Shown here: one piece after another, positions 59,133-64,000 of the stretch
Position numbering within the stretch: the first letter of the stretch is position 1
How the letters are laid out: the number at the start of each line of letters is the position of its first letter
DNA from: Micromonospora sp. ALFpr18c
GTDB lineage: Bacteria; Actinomycetota; Actinomycetes; Mycobacteriales; Micromonosporaceae
Length of the DNA stretch: 64,000 bases
Reading direction: 5' to 3'
NCBI RefSeq assembly: GCF_008868155.1
Contig: NZ_WBKR01000009.1
Location: forward strand, 1-64,000
Notes under the pieces: generated by a model
Database searches by the model: none
The model's input: only the letters and a program-made list of their open reading frames with translations
What the model was told of the DNA's origin: nothing
Position numbers and translations under genes: made by a program

Positions 59133-59395
59133 ATGAACCAGAAACTTCAGTCGCGCGCGTTCGAGCCGGTGGCGTCGATCCTGCAGCCCGGGGAACAGCC
59201 GGTCACCGCGACCCGGGCGATGGTCGGGAGTTACTCGGCGGGTCGACTCGGGACGGTCGCTCGCAGGGACTGATCACGGCCGGCGCCGGGGCGGTGGGCC
59301 ACGCGCTGTCGCAGACCAAGAAACAGTTCGCCGTCCTCACCGACCGGCGGCTGATCTTCCTCCCGCAGACCGGAGTGTTGCCGGCGAGCACATAG
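59133..59395 (+). pseudogene. Frameshifted and truncated small-protein gene (PH-like)
   Basis: ATG 59133 with GGAGGGG starts MNQKLQSRAFEPVASILQPG and reads VTATRAMVGSYSAGRLGTVARRD to a stop at 59271. The continuation LITAGAGAVGHALSQTKKQF and AVLTDRRLIFLPQT is in another frame to a stop at 59393. Joined, they look like one protein with a bacterial PH-like domain start. The frameshift lies near 59255-59275, and the domain is cut short. Likely a decayed gene at an insertion boundary. Confidence 0.65.
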
Positions 59396-59475
59396 TACGT
59401 GTGGCGTTGTTACGGCGGCTGCGGCGACGTCATGGTGTCGATCTTGGCAGGGAGCTGGGCTTTCGCTCAACCTCC

Positions 59476-59501
59476 CGTCGACAGTTAATCGATTGTCGAC
59501 G
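59476..59501. repeat. CGTCGACA / TGTCGACG inverted repeat in an AT-richer patch
   Basis: Eight-base perfect arms flank GTTAATCGAT, in a locally AT-rich zone downstream of the HTH-TPR gene. Could be an operator, terminator or remnant recombination site. Confidence 0.4.
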
Positions 59502-59568
59502 ATTTTGACCGCAGTCGTGACAGCAACGTGGGCGCACGTCGGGCTGAGCGAGCCGTCGGCCGGGGCGT

Positions 59569-60762
59569 CTACTCGGTCGGTCGTCTGGTGCTGTTGGCGG
59601 GCTTCTTCTGTGCGCGGCGGTCGATGAGGCGATCGACGGCGGCGATGCGGCGGTGGAGGCGTGCGGACCCGGCGTCGATGGCGGTGCTGTCGATGCGGCG
59701 CAGGACGGCGCGAGCGGCGTCGAACTCGCCTGCACGAGCGTGGCCTTCGGCGAGCCAGGTTTGGTAGAGAGCGACCTCGCGGGCGTGGTCGCGGTTGTAG
59801 GTGGCGAGTGCTCGCGTCAGCAGGGGTTCGGCGGTGGCGGGTTGGCCGAGTTCGATGAGGCAGCGGGCGGCCATGACATCGATCTCGGTCCGGTTGAGCC
59901 AGTAGACCCATTCGGGCTCGGCGACGTTGCCGGAACGCTGGTCGTACGCGTCGTCGACGGCGTCGAGGGCACGGCGGGTGGTGTCGGTGTCGCGGGCTCG
60001 GGCGGCGGCCCAGGCGAGGCGTTCCAGCAGCAGCGCGCGTACGAGTGGACTGGCATCGGGGGCGCCGGTGACGGCGGACCGGGCGATGAGCAGCGCGTCT
60101 TCACGTTTGCCGACGTTGGTGATCTGGTAGGCGAGGCTGGACAGCAGTTGCGCGCCGAGTGCCCGGTCGCCGGCTACGTCGGCGGCGGTGACGCCGGACA
60201 TGTAGAGGCGTTGGGCGTCGGGGTAGCGGCCGGCGTCGCTGGCGACCCAGCCGGCGAGTTGGGCCAGTTCACCGATCACGGTGTACAGCCGTTTACCGGA
60301 GGCATCGGTGTAAGAGGCGGTGCGGGCGAGGTGCTCGGCCTGGTCGAGTTCGGTGCGGATGACGGGGAGCAGGGTGCGGCTGCCGACGGTGTCGTCCAGG
60401 TGCCGAAGTTCGATCACCCGGGATTCCAGCGCCCTGATGAGCCCGGTGCCGATACGACGGCCGGCGCGTAGCTGCGCGGGGACGGGTGGGTCGCCGATGA
60501 GCCATTCGTGGGTAAGCCGGACCGGGTCGTGTGGGGTACCGATCGGCACGCCGAGGGCGTGTTCGTAGCGTTCGACGACGTCGGGGGTGGCAGGGCGGCG
60601 GCCGGTTTCGACGAGGCCGAGGTAGGGCTTGCTGAAGTGGGTGAGCGCGGCCATGCCGGCAAGACTGTGACCGGCGGCCTCACGGGCGGCCCGCAGCTTC
60701 GCGCCGAGGTCGGCGGTGTCGGGTGTAGACGGGGGAAGACTCTGCGGTGGTTCCATGGTCAT
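59569..60762 (-). CDS. HTH-XRE regulator with TPR-like domain
   Basis: 397 residues. N-terminal XRE motif LGAKLRAAREAAGHSLAGMA and FSKPYLGLVETGRRPATPD is followed by about 300 residues of helical repeats (e.g. ALGAQLLSSLAYQITNVGKR, ERLAWAAARARDTD, CLIELGQPATAEPLLTRALA). Such cytoplasmic regulators bind peptides or partner proteins in actinobacteria. ATG 60762 is preceded by GGAAAGAG; a second ATG two codons later is possible. Divergent from the small gene at 60936. Confidence 0.92.
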   Translation of the reverse strand: MTMEPPQSLPPSTPDTADLGAKLRAAREAAGHSLAGMAALTHFSKPYLGLVETGRRPATPDVVERYEHALGVPIGTPHDPVRLTHEWLIGDPPVPAQLRAGRRIGTGLIRALESRVIELRHLDDTVGSRTLLPVIRTELDQAEHLARTASYTDASGKRLYTVIGELAQLAGWVASDAGRYPDAQRLYMSGVTAADVAGDRALGAQLLSSLAYQITNVGKREDALLIARSAVTGAPDASPLVRALLLERLAWAAARARDTDTTRRALDAVDDAYDQRSGNVAEPEWVYWLNRTEIDVMAARCLIELGQPATAEPLLTRALATYNRDHAREVALYQTWLAEGHARAGEFDAARAVLRRIDSTAIDAGSARLHRRIAAVDRLIDRRAQKKPANSTRRPTE

Positions 60763-60855
60763 CTCTTTCCGCTGATCCTGGTGGCAGGCCCAGCGGGGAC
60801 GTGCATCGAGTCCGGACCTGGCTGGTGCTGTTCCGGGAGGGCCGGGACCGGTTAC

Positions 60856-60872
60856 GAAGATCGGCAGTCTTC
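60856..60872. promoter_or_regulatory. GAAGA-N7-TCTTC dyad between divergent genes
   Basis: A five-base dyad (60856-60860 and 60868-60872), imperfectly extended outward (GTTAC/GTAT), lies midway between the HTH-TPR gene and the divergent small gene. Candidate operator. Confidence 0.35.
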
Positions 60873-60935
60873 ATACCCGGGTGCGTGCCCGGCCCTCCCA
60901 CCGTAGACCACACGTCTCCGGAGGGATGAGCAGCG

Positions 60936-61202
60936 ATGTCGATGCACGTGCCGGTTCGCCCGGCGTGGAGCTGTGCGGGGTGTGGGCTGGCGTGGCCGTG
61001 CCCGTCGCGCAAGCGCCAGTTGTTGGCGGAGTTCGCCGGGGCGCGGGTGTCGCTGATGCTCTACCTGTCGCGGTTCTTCGTCGAGGCGTGCGTGGACATG
61101 CCGGCCACCACGTCGGGGACGCTGTATCGCCGGTTCTTCACCTGGCCCTACGAGCCATCCGACGGCCGCCACAGTAGCGAGAGCGCCCCGCCGGGGCGGT
61201 GA
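60936..61202 (+). CDS. Small Cys-containing protein adjacent to HTH-TPR regulator
   Basis: 88 residues. MSMHVPVRPAWSCAGCGLAW and then PCPSRKRQLLAEFAG, with a CxxCG pair resembling half a zinc site, and a helical C-terminus (SLMLYLSRFFVEACVDMP) ending YRRFFTWPY. The WxCxxCGxxWPC pattern recurs in actinobacterial genes next to HTH-TPR regulators; function unknown. Its 3' end overlaps a strong hairpin. Confidence 0.75.
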   Translation: MSMHVPVRPAWSCAGCGLAWPCPSRKRQLLAEFAGARVSLMLYLSRFFVEACVDMPATTSGTLYRRFFTWPYEPSDGRHSSESAPPGR

Positions 61203-61216
61203 TCCCGGCGGGGCGC
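61183..61216. terminator. 13-bp hairpin between convergent genes
   Basis: GCGCCCCGCCGGG (61183-61195) pairs exactly with 61204-61216 across GCGGTGAT. It contains the stop of the small gene and lies 18 bases before the end of the convergent integrase gene, so it can serve both. Confidence 0.75.
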
Positions 61217-61234
61217 GTTCTCGGTTGGTCGGGT

Positions 61235-62509
61235 TCAGTCGTCGGAGGTGGTGTCGGAGTCGTCGTCGGGCTGATCGGGTTGCAGCGCCTGGTCCATGGA
61301 TTCGACGGCGTGGCGTTGCAGGCGTAGCCGGACGTGAGAGTAGATGTCGGCGGTGGTATGGATCTGCGCGTGACCGAGCAGGTCCTTGATCGTCACCAGG
61401 TCCACGCCCTGTTCCAGCAGCAGCGTGGCGCAGGTGTGTCTCAGGTCGTGGAAGCGGATGTAGCGGACGTCGGCGAGTTCGCAGATGGCCTGGTGGTGGC
61501 GGTGCACTGCGGCCGGGTCCATCGGCCCGCCCGTGCTGTTGGCGAACACGAGCCCGGTTTCGGTCCACTCGTCGGCGGCCTCGCGCCGGTCGATGTCCTG
61601 CCGTCTGCGGTAGCGCTTGAGCGCGGTGACGCAGTCGCGGGGTAAAACGATGCGCCGCGCGGAGCGGTGGGTCTTGACCGGCTGGAACGTCGGGCCGCCT
61701 CGGGTGCGGGCCAGGGTGCGCCGCACGTACAGGTGGCCGGCGTTGAGGTCGATGTCGTCCCATTGCAGGCCGAGCAGTTCGCCTCGCCGTAGTCCGGTGC
61801 GGAGGGCCAGTTCGAACAGGGGCCCGTGGCGGTGGTAGGCGGCGGCGAGCAGGTAGCGGCGTGCCTCGCCGGCGGTGAACGGTTGGAAGTCGCTGCGCGG
61901 GGTGGGTAGCCGTACCGAGCTGGCGACGTTGCGGCCGAGAAGGTCTTCGCGGACGCCGTCCGCGAGCGCAGCCGAGAGGACTGCCCGGATGTAGCGGACT
62001 GTCGCCGGGCGGATGTGCTTGTTGCAGCAGCTGCCGATCGCGCAGCAGCGCGGCCGACGGGCCTTGACCGGATGCGTCGGGTTCCGTCTGGCGTCCCAGC
62101 CCTGCGCGCAGCACTGGCACACGCTCGGAAGCCGGTCGAGGAAGGTCCGCACATCCCGGACCGTGAGCGTGCCGAGTTTGCGTGCGCCGAGGCCGGGGAT
62201 CAGGAACCGGCGGACCAGGGACTCGTACGTGACGTACGTGGTGGCGCGGAGCCGGTGCCGGGCGACGCCGGTCAGCCACGCGGTCAGGTACTCGCCGACG
62301 GTGAGGTTCGGGTCTGCGGCTACGACCAGGCCCCGGTTCGAGTCGGCCAGCTTCTCGGCGAGCTTGTCGGCCGCCTGGCGGCGGGTGGTGCCGTAGACGT
62401 AGATGCGCTTACGGGTGCCGTCGGCGGCGAGGACGTAGCCGGCGCCGCACCATCGGCCGTCGGCGCGCTGAAAGATCGTGCCTTCGCCGTTGGCCTTTCT
62501 ACCGGCCAT
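61235..62509 (-). CDS. int: Tyrosine site-specific integrase
   Basis: 424 residues. An N-terminal arm-binding domain (GRKANGEGTIFQRADGRW and strands) is followed by a core-binding domain with an unusual Cys-rich insertion (CQCCAQGWD, then RRPRCCAIGSCC at about 125-165), possibly a zinc site. The catalytic domain has Arg in LRTGLRRGELLGLQW, Lys in PVKTHRSARRI, HDLRHTCATLL, and GHAQIHTTADIYSH with the Tyr nucleophile. It integrates and excises the element with the overlapping xis gene. The acidic tail is disordered. Attachment site not located in this window. Confidence 0.95.
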   Translation of the reverse strand: MAGRKANGEGTIFQRADGRWCGAGYVLAADGTRKRIYVYGTTRRQAADKLAEKLADSNRGLVVAADPNLTVGEYLTAWLTGVARHRLRATTYVTYESLVRRFLIPGLGARKLGTLTVRDVRTFLDRLPSVCQCCAQGWDARRNPTHPVKARRPRCCAIGSCCNKHIRPATVRYIRAVLSAALADGVREDLLGRNVASSVRLPTPRSDFQPFTAGEARRYLLAAAYHRHGPLFELALRTGLRRGELLGLQWDDIDLNAGHLYVRRTLARTRGGPTFQPVKTHRSARRIVLPRDCVTALKRYRRRQDIDRREAADEWTETGLVFANSTGGPMDPAAVHRHHQAICELADVRYIRFHDLRHTCATLLLEQGVDLVTIKDLLGHAQIHTTADIYSHVRLRLQRHAVESMDQALQPDQPDDDSDTTSDD

Positions 62510-62690
62510 GATCGGCCTCCTTGGTCAGTGAGTCGAGGTAGCCGGCCAGGGACCGGGCGGGAATGCGGCGGCAACGGCCGATACGGACCGAATGCAGCCG
62601 GCGGGAGCGGATGAGGTCGTAGACGGTGTGCCGGCCGACTTGCAGCCGGGCCATCACGTCGGTGACGGTCAATAGATCAGGACTGCTCAC
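62499..62690 (-). CDS. xis: Excisionase (helix-turn-helix, MerR-like)
   Basis: 63 residues: LLTVTDVMARLQVGRHTVYD, then LHSVRIGRCRRIPARSLAGY, the typical HTH_17/Xis fold of actinomycete integrative elements. The GTG start overlaps the rep stop by four bases, and its end overlaps the integrase start by 11, so rep-xis-int is one translationally coupled unit. Confidence 0.9.
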   Translation of the reverse strand: MSSPDLLTVTDVMARLQVGRHTVYDLIRSRRLHSVRIGRCRRIPARSLAGYLDSLTKEADHGR

Positions 62691-63985
62691 ATGCCCTCCC
62701 CGAGCTGGCCGGTGTAGCGCCAGTCCCCAACGGTGAGCAGGTCGGTGCTCGGGTCGACACCGACAGCCTCGGCGTGGCGGGTCAGCCGCCACCGGCGCCG
62801 CTCACCACGTAGCGCGGCGAAGGTGGTCGAGTAGGCCAGTGACTTGCTGGTGACGTGGCCCCGGTAGCCGAGCTGGTGCGCCCACCGGCGCAGCCGCAGC
62901 CCTCGCAGTTCGGGCAGTCCACCAAGCCGCCAGCAGGTCTCCACCAACACGCGGCCGTGCGCGGGAAGCCGGTCGAGGCTGACGCCGGGACGCCGGCCGG
63001 TGCCCGAACAGACCCGACACCAACGGCGAGCCCCATCGGCGGGGCGCAAGCCGTCGCCTCGGCATGCGCGGCAGAACAGCGGTGGCACGTCGACGCCGAC
63101 GGCCTCGGCGGTCTTCGTGGCGTACTTCGCCACGTACCGGGCCACCACCACATCCCCTGCGGGAAGGGGCTGGATATCGACCTGCCGACCCCACCGCAGC
63201 ACACGCCCGCCAACGACCGCTGGCGTCGCGACGGCGACGACGGGGACCGCCCGGCGGATCGCGGTTTCCAGGACGGGGATTGTGGCCCAGGTCGGCGGCG
63301 GGGTGGGCAGGCCGTCCGGCCCGTCGAGCCTGACAATCGCGTGGAAGTGGACCACTCCCCGCGCCTGGAACTCGGCGACCTTGGCGAAGGCCATCCGCAC
63401 CTGCCGGGCAGCCTCGCGCCGGGACAGACCCGCCACAGCCGCGAGCGTGCGGCGTGCCTCGGTGGTGAACCGCGCCCACAGCATTCCGGCCTGGGCGTTG
63501 AACAGCACCTGCCCCGGATAGTCGTAGCCGTCCGGTTCGAGGGGGGTGCCGATCAGCGGATCGTCCGGCAGGTGCCACCGACCGCATACGGACCGATCGG
63601 GGTGGCAGGGACGCAGGACACCGTGCCGGGCGGGGCCGAGGTGTACCGGCCCGAACGACGGCGCGGTCACCGTCACGAACACCCGCGGCCGGGCCACGGT
63701 GGTGGGCTCATCGCGGAGACCGGCGGCGATCAGGTGGAAGGCGTCGAGCTTGTACAGCGTCGAGCACGCCGGACACCGCGCGGCACGCCGGTTACGGCAC
63801 CGCACCGTGATCGTCTGCCGGTCGCCGGTGTCGGCGAGGACACGCCCGGTGCCGGCCTCGACCAGCAGACCACGCCCTGTCAACCGGATCGGATGCCGGC
63901 ACACACCGACCCGTCCCTCCACCTCCTGAGCGGCGGCGATGCGGAGCAGGGTGTCGGGGTCGCCATGAGGGGTGGATGGCATCAT
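62687..63985 (-). CDS. Replication initiator, RepSA-like (pSAM2 type)
   Basis: 432 residues. The HUH-type motif is in EFQARGVVHFHAIVRLDG, and the Tyr region in ARYVAKYATKTAEAVG fits rolling-circle initiators. Four paired Cys (CPAC; CRAC and CRVC) suggest zinc-finger elements. It matches RepSA-like proteins of actinomycete integrative conjugative elements, which replicate after excision. ATG 63985 has an AGAGGAG site. The element extends beyond the right edge. Confidence 0.9.
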   Translation of the reverse strand: MMPSTPHGDPDTLLRIAAAQEVEGRVGVCRHPIRLTGRGLLVEAGTGRVLADTGDRQTITVRCRNRRAARCPACSTLYKLDAFHLIAAGLRDEPTTVARPRVFVTVTAPSFGPVHLGPARHGVLRPCHPDRSVCGRWHLPDDPLIGTPLEPDGYDYPGQVLFNAQAGMLWARFTTEARRTLAAVAGLSRREAARQVRMAFAKVAEFQARGVVHFHAIVRLDGPDGLPTPPPTWATIPVLETAIRRAVPVVAVATPAVVGGRVLRWGRQVDIQPLPAGDVVVARYVAKYATKTAEAVGVDVPPLFCRACRGDGLRPADGARRWCRVCSGTGRRPGVSLDRLPAHGRVLVETCWRLGGLPELRGLRLRRWAHQLGYRGHVTSKSLAYSTTFAALRGERRRWRLTRHAEAVGVDPSTDLLTVGDWRYTGQLGEGM

Positions 63986-64000
63986 CGGCGCAGCTCCTCT

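Noticed and set aside
59396-61234. tRNA gene or att core for the integrative element
   Set aside because: No cloverleaf or TTCNANNC-type T-arm was found in this stretch on either strand.

Overview
The window is very GC-rich and shows actinobacterial traits throughout: many GTG starts, GTGA/ATGA start-stop overlaps, DUF397 with Scr1-type regulators, an F420-type (DDN-like) oxidoreductase, DUF4439 and DUF574 proteins, and a pSAM2-like Rep-Xis-Int module. Gene order and protein style fit a Micromonospora-like member of the Micromonosporaceae. The genus is an inference; no rRNA or tRNA gene is present to confirm it.

Region 1-17.9 kb (all minus strand) is the conserved translation and RNA-metabolism supercluster, read from right to left: rimP, nusA, ylxR, infB, ylxP (DUF503), rbfA, nrnA-like DHH phosphoesterase, a lineage-specific pair of membrane proteins plus a 29-residue micro-ORF, a MATE exporter, truB, ribF, rpsO, pnp, an M16 peptidase, dapB and a partial GNAT gene. 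It couples ribosome maturation, translation initiation, transcription elongation, RNA decay and flavin supply.

Region 18-31 kb is mixed: a ferritin-like DUF4439 gene pair, a PadR-ABC-FtsX exporter operon with an apparently leaderless regulator gene, a DDN-type oxidoreductase, a nucleotidyltransferase-like protein, a VIT-family transporter coupled to map, and a STAS antagonist facing a 1218-residue protein that joins histidine kinase, receiver, PP2C phosphatase and RsbW-like domains.

Region 31-37.2 kb is a gamma-glutamylation catabolic cluster (permease, glutamine-synthetase-like ligase, aldehyde dehydrogenase, SDR, class I amidohydrolase). It resembles the Puu pathway but has an SDR instead of the FAD oxidase PuuB, which points to an amino alcohol such as ethanolamine. 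Region 37-45.5 kb holds a DUF456 protein, a GGDEF/EAL protein downstream of a DUF574 methyltransferase, a thiolase, a Xi-class GST-like reductase with a DUF998 protein, and an Old Yellow Enzyme. A fused asymmetric ABC exporter occupies 45.6-49.1 kb. After it come about 1 kb without a clear gene but with a three-copy repeat, then a secreted muralytic-like protein.

Region 50.8-55.8 kb is the ispG-rseP-dxr operon (MEP isoprenoid pathway plus a site-2 protease) with a DUF4081-GNAT gene downstream. Region 55.8-64 kb is accessory: a Uma2 nuclease-like protein, an orphan protein, Scr1-HTH/DUF397 with divergent Cys-containing small proteins, a frameshifted remnant, an HTH-TPR regulator, and the Rep-Xis-Int end of an integrative element that runs out of the window.

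Several intergenic spaces carry long inverted repeats tipped with (T/C)GATCA, each just after a minus-strand stop codon. They look like a dispersed terminator-like repeat family.
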